A stretch of DNA of 7,548 bases from Promethearchaeota archaeon (GTDB lineage: Archaea > Asgardarchaeota > Lokiarchaeia > Sigynarchaeales > SOKP01), in contig JAUXAJ010000253.1 of NCBI GenBank assembly GCA_030620005.1, forward strand, positions 1-7,548, given 5' to 3'. Position 1 is the first letter of the stretch. Each line of letters begins with the position of its first letter. This document shows, piece after piece, positions 1 to 6,596 of this stretch. The position numbers were made by a program, and so were the translations under genes. The notes below the pieces were generated by a model. That model ran no database searches, had not been told where the DNA came from, and was given only the letters and a program-made list of their open reading frames with translations.

Positions 1-1290
1 GTGAGCTTCTCCACCATAATATTTAGGAAAACTTGTAAATCCGCAAGTTAATTCCACATTATTACCGTCAATTAATAAAATTGGGCCACTCCCGGTGATT
101 GGCCTCTGACCAGTCACCTCTATAAATTTTTGCATGTCTTCTGCGTGTTCCATGTCCCATTGATCTATATCCGTTAAGATATTAGGATAAGCATTTATCG
201 GCGTAAAACATTCTGCGGTTAGAGGTTCTAACGCAGGCGCCATTCCCCAGAGGTTGTGGTAGTTTAGGTAATGACCCTCAGTGTAATGCCATTTAGCGTA
301 ATTTCCATCTGAAATCTCTGGACCTAAATCTTCAGCCTTCTTGCTTATTATTATATCGTCAATTTGTTTTGTTTTAGCGTCCAATTCGGCCTCAGAATTC
401 GCTTCGATAGTATAAAAGAAAATCCCTCTTTTTCTTTTTATTTTTTCCCACATGGGAAATAAGCCTACTTCACATCCAATATTCATTATTAAACCCATTA
501 TATACATTGCATCATAAACATCAATTCCTTTTCGCCGAATTTCGGTAAAAATTTGGGCAGATACTTCCTTGTCCTTTCGGGGCAATGAAAAAGTCTTGTA
601 ATTAGCAAAAGGAGGTCTAGGAAATACTTGTAATGACACTTTAGTTTTTACTCCAAGCGTTCCATTATCTCCACAAAAGAGCCCTGCCAAATCTGGACCG
701 TTTCCAAATCTATTAAATGGAAATTTAGAAAATCTATTTGCTTGAGAACCCGTTTCTATAATGTCTCCAGTGGGTAATACAACTTCTAAAGATACTAATT
801 GATTCGTGCAAGCTCCATATTTAGCACATCCCCCACCGCCAACGGAATGATGAGATATACCTCCTCCAATGGAAGCGGTCATTCCTGAACCGGGACCCAT
901 GCATCCTGTATATAGACCAAATTGAGATAAATATTCGTTTAGTTTCCCCCACGAAATGCCCGCCTCTACGGTAACGACAAGATTATCTTGATCTAAATTT
1001 AATATGTTATTCATTCTTTTCGTGTCTAAAACAATTCCACCATTTCCGATAGGCTTACTACCGCCAAATTCGCAAATGCCTCCACCACGGGGGGTAACAG
1101 ATATGTTTTCTTCGTTGGCAATTTTAAGAATTTCTGAAATTTCTCGTGCGTTTTTTGGTCTAATTACTATATCTGGAACGCCTTGTAATATCGGATCAAC
1201 ATTTCTGGAATAAGCGTGTCTCACGTAAATATCATTAGATAAATGGGATTCTTTGACAACAGTTTTTAATTTTTCAAATAATTCAGACAT
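1..1290 (-). CDS. FAD-linked oxidase, GlcD/D-lactate dehydrogenase type, C-terminus missing
   Basis: This is a flavoprotein oxidoreductase of the PCMH-type FAD-binding superfamily, which oxidises alpha-hydroxy acids and related alcohols. I read it by reverse-complementing from the ATG at 1290-1288; it stays open for 430 codons to the window edge, so the C-terminus is missing. The FAD domain spans roughly residues 35-225. It shows the pyrophosphate-binding loop PRGGG (67-71) followed by GG and VLDT (88-90), then GPGSGMTASIGGG (132-144), GGGGCAKYGA (151-160), LEVVLPTGD (168-176) and GPDLAGLFCGDNGTLG (198-213), the usual GlcD order. The later part (about 225-430) is the substrate-cap region; it is rich in Tyr, His and Trp around residues 330-350, and I cannot assign a substrate from it. 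There is no signal peptide and no Fe-S motif in the visible part. It is divergent from the UroD-like gene. Sure of the family, unsure of the substrate. Confidence 0.9.
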   Translation of the reverse strand, partial: MSELFEKLKTVVKESHLSNDIYVRHAYSRNVDPILQGVPDIVIRPKNAREISEILKIANEENISVTPRGGGICEFGGSKPIGNGGIVLDTKRMNNILNLDQDNLVVTVEAGISWGKLNEYLSQFGLYTGCMGPGSGMTASIGGGISHHSVGGGGCAKYGACTNQLVSLEVVLPTGDIIETGSQANRFSKFPFNRFGNGPDLAGLFCGDNGTLGVKTKVSLQVFPRPPFANYKTFSLPRKDKEVSAQIFTEIRRKGIDVYDAMYIMGLIMNIGCEVGLFPMWEKIKRKRGIFFYTIEANSEAELDAKTKQIDDIIISKKAEDLGPEISDGNYAKWHYTEGHYLNYHNLWGMAPALEPLTAECFTPINAYPNILTDIDQWDMEHAEDMQKFIEVTGQRPITGSGPILLIDGNNVELTCGFTSFPKYYGGEAH

Positions 1291-1307
1291 ATTTTTAATA
1301 CCGAGAT

Positions 1308-1366
1308 AAATTTTATAATTTAAATAATAATAGAAATGTCAAATTACTTAAATGTATACCTTTTCC
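1308..1366 (-). promoter_or_regulatory. Candidate archaeal-type promoter(s) for the FAD oxidase
   Basis: Two TATA-like elements read on the minus strand. The distal one has a purine-rich GGAAAAGG (1366-1359) directly upstream of TATACATT (1358-1351), resembling BRE plus TATA box, and would give a leader of about 40 bases. The proximal one is TTTAAATTATAAAATTT (1324-1308) and would give a nearly leaderless mRNA starting close to the ATG at 1290. There is no convincing Shine-Dalgarno site before that ATG, which favours a short or absent leader. The region is so A+T-rich that chance matches are likely. Confidence 0.3.
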
Positions 1367-1394
1367 TAATATAACTTGAAGTTTTAAAAAGAAT

Positions 1395-1408
1395 GATGAA
1401 TATTTAAG
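1395..1408 (+). promoter_or_regulatory. Candidate TATA/BRE promoter for the UroD-like/sulfatase pair
   Basis: GATGAATATTTAAG has an A-rich element followed by TATTTAA (1401-1407). A start about 25 bases downstream (near 1430) would leave a leader of roughly 48 bases, enough to include the GTGA Shine-Dalgarno-like site at 1468-1471. A short inverted repeat just downstream (GAAAG at 1408-1412, CTTTC at 1420-1424) could be an operator half-site pair, but it is weak. Confidence 0.3.
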
Positions 1409-1477
1409 AAAGATATTTCCTTTCAGTTACTAAGTTAATTCGTATTTTTAACCGTAAACAATAATTAGTGAAAGTAT

Positions 1478-2638
1478 TTGACATTAACAAAACGCGAGCG
1501 GGTGTTCCGAACTCTTGAGCTGGACGAGCCTGACATGGTTCCTATTCACACTTTAGGGTTTGAGCAGACTGGCAAGGCTTTTCAGGAATTTAAAGATTCT
1601 GACGAAAAGAAGGAATGCACTACAAGGGTTATAAATAAATTTTCGAACGTGAAATATTACGTTACAGAGCAACGGTTTTGGAATGTTGACGTTCATCAAA
1701 TAGACCCTTTCACTTACTCAAAAGTAAAAATCAGGCTTAAACAAGCACCACCAGAATATCCTGATTGTCGCATTAGCAAATTGAGCGGAAAAATTTTCAA
1801 GGATGTGAAACAAGTTAATACCGGTTTATCGTATTCTTGGTATATCGATGGTTATTTTAAAACACCAGAGATTTTATATTCATATTGGGATAAGTATGGA
1901 AGACCATCAGAATTAATTAACGACAGGATTAACTATTCACCTAAAGTTTGGGAGGGTTTTGTTGAAGCTGTTTCACCGTATTTTTATCCGATGGCTTCAC
2001 TGCCAATAGCTCCACACGAACTGTTGTTTGAAGGCATTACAATTGCTCGGGTTGCATATTACATGCGTAAAAAGCCAAAATTTATTCACGACGTCATGTC
2101 CGAGTATGCTAAAGCAAATGTTGAAATTGCAAAGAGGCTTGGAGAGGCGGGGGTTGATATTGCGTGGATGTATGATGATCTAGGCCTTAAGGGAGGGACT
2201 ATTTTCTCACTTAAAAATTTACGTGAATTTATTCTACCATACTACAAGAAAATATATCAAGAGTGTAAAAAGAACGGTATGCTTATTGTACAGCATTCGT
2301 GTGGAAAAATCGACGAATTTTTGCCCGATATGGTGGATGCGGGTCTTAATGGCATTCAAGCGTTGGAACCTACAGCAGGGGTAGACTTGGCTGGCTTAAA
2401 GGAAAAATTAGGTGATCGGTTATGTTTTTTTGGAGGCTTAGATTCCTCAAGAGTGCTTAACTTCGGAACACCAAAAGATATTGAGGAAGACGTTAAAAAA
2501 TGCATAAAAGCGGCTGGATCCGGTGGAGGTTATTTTACAGGACCAAGTCACAATATTATACACGCTCCATGGGAGAATATTTTAGCGTTAAGAGCCGCCA
2601 TCGAAAAATATCGAAAATATCCCTTGAACTTTAATTAA
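1478..2638 (+). CDS. Uroporphyrinogen decarboxylase-superfamily protein (MtaA/MtbA-like fold), atypical metal site
   Basis: This is a 386-residue protein of the UroD superfamily. Besides UroD itself, the family includes zinc enzymes that move methyl groups between corrinoid proteins and thiols (MtaA, MtbA, CmuA). The start must be TTG at 1478: an in-frame stop lies at 1469-1471, and the N-terminus TKRERVFRTLELDEPDMVP is the standard family opening. GTGA at 1468-1471 is spaced six bases before it. Visible motifs are YDDLG (232-236), QHSCGK (272-277) with the His273-X-Cys275 metal pair, ALEP (295-298), FGGLD (318-322) and GGGYFTGPSHNI (349-360). In methyltransferases of known function a third zinc Cys is expected near the last motif; here the residues are Ser-His-Asn. 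True UroD for haem synthesis is unlikely, because the HxC motif and the N-terminal arginine region do not match it. There is no membrane segment or signal, so it is cytoplasmic. It is probably co-transcribed with the sulfatase 34 bases downstream. The reaction is unknown. Confidence 0.9.
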   Translation: MTLTKRERVFRTLELDEPDMVPIHTLGFEQTGKAFQEFKDSDEKKECTTRVINKFSNVKYYVTEQRFWNVDVHQIDPFTYSKVKIRLKQAPPEYPDCRISKLSGKIFKDVKQVNTGLSYSWYIDGYFKTPEILYSYWDKYGRPSELINDRINYSPKVWEGFVEAVSPYFYPMASLPIAPHELLFEGITIARVAYYMRKKPKFIHDVMSEYAKANVEIAKRLGEAGVDIAWMYDDLGLKGGTIFSLKNLREFILPYYKKIYQECKKNGMLIVQHSCGKIDEFLPDMVDAGLNGIQALEPTAGVDLAGLKEKLGDRLCFFGGLDSSRVLNFGTPKDIEEDVKKCIKAAGSGGGYFTGPSHNIIHAPWENILALRAAIEKYRKYPLNFN

Positions 2639-2672
2639 AAGCTTTAACTTAATATTATTTTGATTGATAAAT

Positions 2673-4199
2673 ATGAGCGAGAAAATGAATGTTTTGTTCA
2701 TAATAACAGACGCCCAGAGGCAAGACCATTTAGGTTGCTACGGAAATCCAACGTTAAAAACACCAAATTTAGATAAGTTGGCTAAAGATGGTGTGAGATT
2801 CACGAATTATTTCTGTACGAATCCCATTTGCATGCCTAACAGAGCAACTCTAATGACAGGAGTATATCCTAACGTACATGGCGTTAGAAGCAACGGGATT
2901 AATTTGAGGGAAGATATTCCTACCATTCCTAAAACACTACGAAAGAGAGGATGGCACACGGCGGCTATTGGAAAAATTCATCACCAATTTTGGCTGGCCC
3001 CGTTTAAATCTAAAAATATTTCAGCAGAAAATATTGCTAGTTGGGCATTTACTAAAGGAAGAAAGGATCCCGTGAGAGAAAAATTTCCTTTCCCTTATTA
3101 TGGCTATGATGAAGTAGAATTAGTTGTAGGAAATGGAAGCATTTGTTCAGGTCATTATATTGAATGGTTAGAAGAAAAATCACCCTCAATAGCAGAAGAC
3201 GTTAAAAAAAGATGCTTAAATTACGATTATCTCTTTAGTCTTTTTTGCGATGAAATTCCAGAAGAATATTATAATACTACATACGTTAAAGAGCGTTCCA
3301 TCTCATTCTTAGAAAGGCATTCTAATGGTGATCATGGAAATAAACCATTTTATTTACACTGTTCATTCCCGGATCCCCACTATCCACTTTATCCTCCAGA
3401 AAGTTTTCGAAAAATGTATGAGCCAGAAGACATGGAACTTCCAGCGAGTTTTAACAATATAAAAAATTTATATGATCACGAGTTTTTAGGATATCATTTG
3501 AGAAATCCACCATTTAAGAAAGCCTTCTTGCGAGAATCTACAGAAGAGGAAGTTCGAAAAATAACTGCCTTAACTTATGCTTCGATTGCGCACGTAGATC
3601 ATTGCATCGGTCAGATTTTGGCATCATTAGAAAAGTTAGGTTTATCGGATAATACCATGGTAATTTTTTCCAGCGATCACGGAGATTTAATGGGTGATCA
3701 TGGCCTCTTATTTAAGGGACCATGCCCATTTAACGGAGTATTACAACTTCCTTTAATATGGAAGGTCCCTGGATTAACAAAACCAGGTGGGATTTCAGAT
3801 TCTTTAGTAAGTTCTATTGACTATCCAAGAACAATTTTACACCTTTTAAATGTATCAGAAAGACATCATGACATAGAAATGCAAGGTCATGACATCACAC
3901 CCATTTTAAACGATCCAGAAGTTAAAGTTAGAGATTGTTGCTTCATTGAAAATGATGAAGAAGTAGGACCACTTACATCTAGGTTAAGGCATTTAATAAA
4001 AGAAGATTATAAGTTGACAGTATATGAAAGCGTGCCGAATTTTGGAGATATTTTCGATAGAAAAAATGATCCACAAGAGCTAAATAATCTATGGCACGAC
4101 AAAAGTTTTAAAGAGAAAAGATTTGAACTATTAGATAAAATATTACACGAAAATCTTAAAGCGCAGAGCAAGTATCCAAAAAGAATTGCTGGCTCTTAA
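2673..4199 (+). CDS. Cys-type sulfatase, cytoplasmic
   Basis: This is a sulfatase of the alkaline-phosphatase-like superfamily (PF00884), predicted to hydrolyse a sulfate ester. I chose ATG 2673 (508 residues). TTG 2664 is in frame nine bases upstream, and ATG 2685 would give MNVLFIITD, also a common family start. Key residues, numbered from 2673, are the N-terminal metal site ITDAQRQDHLGCYGN (11-25) and the signature C53-M-P-N-R57-A-T-L-M-T-G, whose Cys is converted to formylglycine in active enzymes. Further motifs are GKIHH (100-104), FPDPHYPLYPP (232-242) with its His, SSDHGDLMGDHG (333-344) for metal binding, and K348 of FKGP. The length is normal for heparan/choline-type sulfatases. There is no signal peptide, lipobox or membrane segment, so it should act in the cytoplasm, unlike most bacterial glycan sulfatases. 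No maturase (FGE or anSME) is in the window. The substrate is unknown; a phosphodiesterase or phosphonate hydrolase of the same fold is a less likely alternative. Confidence 0.93.
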   Translation: MSEKMNVLFIITDAQRQDHLGCYGNPTLKTPNLDKLAKDGVRFTNYFCTNPICMPNRATLMTGVYPNVHGVRSNGINLREDIPTIPKTLRKRGWHTAAIGKIHHQFWLAPFKSKNISAENIASWAFTKGRKDPVREKFPFPYYGYDEVELVVGNGSICSGHYIEWLEEKSPSIAEDVKKRCLNYDYLFSLFCDEIPEEYYNTTYVKERSISFLERHSNGDHGNKPFYLHCSFPDPHYPLYPPESFRKMYEPEDMELPASFNNIKNLYDHEFLGYHLRNPPFKKAFLRESTEEEVRKITALTYASIAHVDHCIGQILASLEKLGLSDNTMVIFSSDHGDLMGDHGLLFKGPCPFNGVLQLPLIWKVPGLTKPGGISDSLVSSIDYPRTILHLLNVSERHHDIEMQGHDITPILNDPEVKVRDCCFIENDEEVGPLTSRLRHLIKEDYKLTVYESVPNFGDIFDRKNDPQELNNLWHDKSFKEKRFELLDKILHENLKAQSKYPKRIAGS

Positions 4200-4289
4200 A
4201 TTAAAAAATATTATTTTCCACCGAAATTCTTCGAAGAGGGTGTATATGTTTAAGAAATATGGATAACTCATTATTCATATTTTCAATTC
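4200..4289. terminator. Convergent gap, possible T-rich termination region
   Basis: This 90-base gap separates the stop of the sulfatase from the stop of the methyltransferase on the other strand. It holds AAAAAATATTATTTT (4203-4217), a weak A/T dyad ending in T residues, suited to archaeal U-tract termination of the plus-strand pair. It also holds a perfect 10-base palindrome TCTTCGAAGA (4228-4237) that could form a small hairpin in either transcript. No classical GC-rich hairpin followed by a T run is present. Confidence 0.25.
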
Positions 4290-4796
4290 TTAGTATAGAA
4301 ATGGGATAATTCTTTTGGTCCTTTTTTGATATTCTTTGTATTGCTCGCCAAACTGTTCAACTAACATGCGTTCTTCAATATTAATTCGAAATAGAAGAAA
4401 AAAACTACCAATAATCATGAAGATAGTACCGTAAAGACTTGAAAAAATGAGTGCAATTCCAAAATTTCTTAGCAATTCTCCAAGATAAAGCGGATGTCGA
4501 AGGTGTTTATACAAGCCATCCGTAATTAATTCGTGATTTTCAACAATCTGAAGTCTTGCGGTACCTATGAGATTTTGAAAACCAGCACGTTTAACTTCCA
4601 ATCTCGCTTTTGTCCGAAAATAGCCGCCCAAAGCTAATAATGGTATCCCAACGAAAAAGAATATACTAAATTGAAAAAGAATTTTTTGAATTAAAATGAA
4701 ATCAAGAATTGTTGCTAGAAAGCCGAGCATTACTGTTGTTAGATAAGGGATGACCGCCCAATCTTTTTTATAACTCAATTTTTTCACTATGACCAC
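4290..4796 (-). CDS. Small membrane methyltransferase, isoprenylcysteine/phospholipid methyltransferase family
   Basis: This is a 168-residue integral membrane protein of the ICMT/PEMT-like superfamily, which uses S-adenosylmethionine to methylate prenyl-cysteine carboxylates, phospholipid head groups or other lipidic substrates. The family signature is clear: GLYKHLRHPLYLGELLRN (94-111) forms part of the SAM-binding site, and INIEERMLVEQFGEQYKEY (138-156) followed by RIIP is the conserved C-terminal EE...FG..Y..Y element. Hydrophobic stretches at about 14-36, 40-60 and 111-137 predict three to four membrane segments. The reading starts at GTG 4796. GTG 4787 (MKKLSYKKDW) is equally possible and has a weak GTGGT four bases upstream, giving 165 residues. 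It lies 103 bases downstream of the arabinofuranosidase on the same strand, with its own TATA-like element, so co-transcription is uncertain. The actual substrate cannot be told from sequence; the link with sugar breakdown may be accidental. Confidence 0.85.
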   Translation of the reverse strand: MVIVKKLSYKKDWAVIPYLTTVMLGFLATILDFILIQKILFQFSIFFFVGIPLLALGGYFRTKARLEVKRAGFQNLIGTARLQIVENHELITDGLYKHLRHPLYLGELLRNFGIALIFSSLYGTIFMIIGSFFLLFRINIEERMLVEQFGEQYKEYQKRTKRIIPFLY

Positions 4797-4840
4797 TCAA
4801 AATTTTGTTTCAAAAAATAGATAAATAATAAAAATTAGGT

Positions 4841-4860
4841 GATATATAATTTAAATTTAC
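4841..4860 (-). promoter_or_regulatory. Candidate TATA element for the membrane methyltransferase
   Basis: On the minus strand the stretch reads GTAAATTTAAATTATATATC, an A/T-only TATA-like core (about 4855-4842) after GTAAA. A start about 25 bases downstream would give a leader of about 27 bases before GTG 4796. This argues that the methyltransferase may be transcribed separately from the arabinofuranosidase upstream. The remainder of the 4797-4899 gap shows no hairpin terminator for the upstream gene. Confidence 0.3.
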
Positions 4861-4899
4861 CTACTATTTTAGGCTTCAATTCAGTCTATAATAGGCAAA

Positions 4900-6408
4900 C
4901 TACTTAATTTCAATCACGATAATTGCCATTGAGGGCATTTTAAAGTTCAGTTCATTTTTTCCTACTTTGAAGCGCGACGAATCAAATTCCTTTGGTTTAA
5001 TGTTCTCCGGAGAGTCGAACGTATTGTGAGAATTTATTTGCACGCCACGAAGGATGGAAGCGGTAAGACTCTTATTCTCCAGATCTGTGCGAGTGAATTC
5101 TATTGAGACATCAATATCATTATTTGGATCGATGTTGCATAGAGACACGTGGATTTTATCTTCTTTATCTATTGAGGAAGAGCCGTGAATAGCGGGCAAC
5201 TCTTTGTTGTAAATTTCAGACTTAATATCTATTGGTATCAAGGTTGCGTCTTGATGTACTTTATACATTTCGAACACGTGATAGGTGGGAGTCAAGATCA
5301 TTTTCTCGTCTTTAGTTAATATCAACGCTTGTAACACATTCACGGTTTGAGCTATGTTTGTCATGTGAACGCGATCACAATGAAGATTAAATATATCCAA
5401 GTGTAAAGAAGCAACCAGCGCATCCCTCATGGTGTTTTGTTGGTATAAAAAGCTGGGATTTGTTCCCTTTTCGACGCGCCACCAACAGCCCCATTCGTCG
5501 ACAATTAAGCTAATCCTCTTGTAAGGGTCGTATTTATTCATGACCTCCTTTATTTTTACAAGAAGTTCGTCCATATATAATGCTTTTTTCATGGTTAAAG
5601 CCCATTTTTTTTGACTGGGCTTGGTGGCTGATGTACCAAAACCGGCACGGGTATAATAATGCAAGGACAGCCCATGAATTAGGGGAATTTCTGCCATGCG
5701 AGTCGCAACTCTTTTCATCAACACTTCAGTCCAATGAAGTACAAAATCCATTGGATATTCACCTACAGGACCGCAAGCAACTTTATACAATCTATTACCT
5801 GAAAAACCACGGCAATACGTTGAATAACGGCAAAATAAGTCGGAATAATATTCCGCTGTCATATTACCGCCGCAACCCCAATTTTCGTTTCCAACCCCCC
5901 AATATTTTATCTTCCAGGGCTCTTCTCGCCCATTTTCTCTGCGAAGATCCGCCATTGGACTTTTTCCTTCAAATGTCATGTATTCTATCCATTGAGCCAT
6001 TTCTTGCACCGTACCACTTCCTACATTACCGCATATATAGGGTTCACACCCTAGCTGATCGCACAAATCAAAGAACTCGTGGGTTCCAAAATGATTATTT
6101 TCAGTCAGGCCACCCCAATGAGTATTAATCATCGTTGGTCTCATTTCTCTTGGACCTATCCCATCCTTCCAATGATACTCGTCAGCAAAGCAACCACCAG
6201 GCCAGCGCAAGTTGGGGATATTAATCTTGCGCAAAGCTTCCACGATGTCGTTTCGGATACCTTGCGTGTTGGGAATGGAGGAATCTTCCCCAACCCAAAA
6301 GCCATCATAAATGCATCGACCCAAATGTTCGCTGAAATGTCCATAAATATGCTTACTAATTGTTTTTTTCTTTCTTTGTTTTTCCGTATTAATTGTAATT
6401 TTTGCCAC
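4900..6408 (-). CDS. abfA: Alpha-L-arabinofuranosidase, GH51, intracellular
   Basis: This 502-residue glycoside hydrolase family 51 enzyme is a retaining exo-enzyme that removes terminal alpha-L-arabinofuranosyl groups from arabinan, arabinoxylan fragments or glycosides. The N-terminal [13 protein letters not shown] (22-34), [20 protein letters not shown] (66-85) and [12 protein letters not shown] (105-116) are strong family blocks. [11 protein letters not shown] (171-181) carries the acid/base Glu175, [10 protein letters not shown] (301-310) carries the nucleophile Glu305, and LSLHYYT (247-253) lies between them. The TIM barrel covers about 15-345 and a beta-sandwich about 350-502; length is typical and complete. 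No signal peptide is present, as in most GH51 enzymes, so it acts on imported oligosaccharides. The start must be GTG 6408 (an in-frame stop lies at 6417-6415), with GTGA at 6418-6415 six bases before it. An ATG at 6410 overlaps this start in another frame and is a decoy. The sequence resembles the bacterial arabinofuranosidase subgroup, which could point to transfer if the host is archaeal. Confidence 0.96.
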   Translation of the reverse strand: MAKITINTEKQRKKKTISKHIYGHFSEHLGRCIYDGFWVGEDSSIPNTQGIRNDIVEALRKINIPNLRWPGGCFADEYHWKDGIGPREMRPTMINTHWGGLTENNHFGTHEFFDLCDQLGCEPYICGNVGSGTVQEMAQWIEYMTFEGKSPMADLRRENGREEPWKIKYWGVGNENWGCGGNMTAEYYSDLFCRYSTYCRGFSGNRLYKVACGPVGEYPMDFVLHWTEVLMKRVATRMAEIPLIHGLSLHYYTRAGFGTSATKPSQKKWALTMKKALYMDELLVKIKEVMNKYDPYKRISLIVDEWGCWWRVEKGTNPSFLYQQNTMRDALVASLHLDIFNLHCDRVHMTNIAQTVNVLQALILTKDEKMILTPTYHVFEMYKVHQDATLIPIDIKSEIYNKELPAIHGSSSIDKEDKIHVSLCNIDPNNDIDVSIEFTRTDLENKSLTASILRGVQINSHNTFDSPENIKPKEFDSSRFKVGKNELNFKMPSMAIIVIEIK

Positions 6409-6436
6409 ATTAATTCACTTGTTTTTTTAAAAAATG

Positions 6437-6460
6437 CACGATATATATTGAAATAAAATA
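6437..6460 (-). promoter_or_regulatory. Candidate BRE/TATA promoter for the arabinofuranosidase
   Basis: On the minus strand TATTTTATTTCAATATATATCG contains an ATATATAT core (6448-6441) preceded by A/T-rich TTTCA. A start about 25 bases downstream, near 6420, would give a leader of about 12 bases that just includes the GTGA site at 6418-6415. The spacing of TATA, GTGA and the GTG start is internally consistent, which makes this the best-supported promoter in the window. Confidence 0.4.
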
Positions 6461-6505
6461 GTCGTTTTCTTTTAATCCTTTTTAAAGGAAGGTGGTTTCA
6501 TTCAA

Positions 6506-6568
6506 TTGCCAAAAATATTTAATAATATTAGAAATTTGTTGGAATATATTAAAATAATGAAACACTAA
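6506..6568 (+). other. Possible 20-codon leader ORF upstream of the DUF362 gene
   Basis: GGAAGGTGG at 6487-6495 is the strongest Shine-Dalgarno-like match I see in the window, yet no long gene follows it at the right distance. Ten bases on, TTG 6506 opens a frame of 20 codons ending at TAA 6566-6568. The peptide begins (M)PKIF and ends YIKIMKH and is basic and hydrophobic in mix. The frame is also open upstream to 6476, so ATT 6500 is another start. It ends 28 bases before ATG 6597. It could be a leader peptide or chance in A+T-rich DNA. Confidence 0.2.
6542..6556 (+). promoter_or_regulatory. Candidate TATA element for the DUF362 gene
   Basis: GAATATATTAAAATA holds a TATATTAAA core (6545-6553). 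A start about 25 bases downstream would fall near 6574, leaving a leader of roughly 20 bases before ATG 6597, consistent with the absence of any Shine-Dalgarno site there. A second candidate, CCAAAAATATTTAATA (6509-6524), lies further upstream. If the 6506-6568 mini-ORF is real, transcription would have to begin further upstream than either. Confidence 0.3.
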
Positions 6569-6596
6569 AAAATGCATCAAAGTAAATTTTTTAAAA

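Noticed and set aside
1004..1213. 69-codon plus-strand frame
   Set aside because: Antisense to the FAD-binding loop of the oxidase, which is unmistakable on the minus strand.
1478..2638. Haem-pathway uroporphyrinogen decarboxylase (hemE)
   Set aside because: The HSCGK metal motif and overall pattern fit the methyltransferase-like branch, and no other haem gene is near.
2664..2672. TTG 2664 as sulfatase start
   Set aside because: It adds only three residues, has no better ribosome site than ATG 2673, and ATG is the more likely initiator; it cannot be fully excluded.
2486..3209. 15-base direct repeat gaagacgttaaaaaa at 2486-2500 and 3195-3209
   Set aside because: Both copies encode Glu-Asp-Val-Lys-Lys within two unrelated proteins; common codons in A/T-rich genes explain it.
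5580..6128. 182-codon plus-strand open frame opposite the arabinofuranosidase
   Set aside because: It lies wholly antisense to conserved GH51 motifs including the Glu175 region, shows no recognisable family and has no start signal; it is a shadow of the real gene.
6156..6410. 84-codon minus-strand frame starting at ATG 6410
   Set aside because: Overlaps the GH51 coding sequence in another frame; its only merit is the ATG, and the GTG frame encodes the recognisable enzyme.
6079..6456. 125-codon plus-strand open frame across the 5' end of the arabinofuranosidase
   Set aside because: Antisense to the best-conserved N-terminal GH51 blocks, with no domain and no ribosome site.
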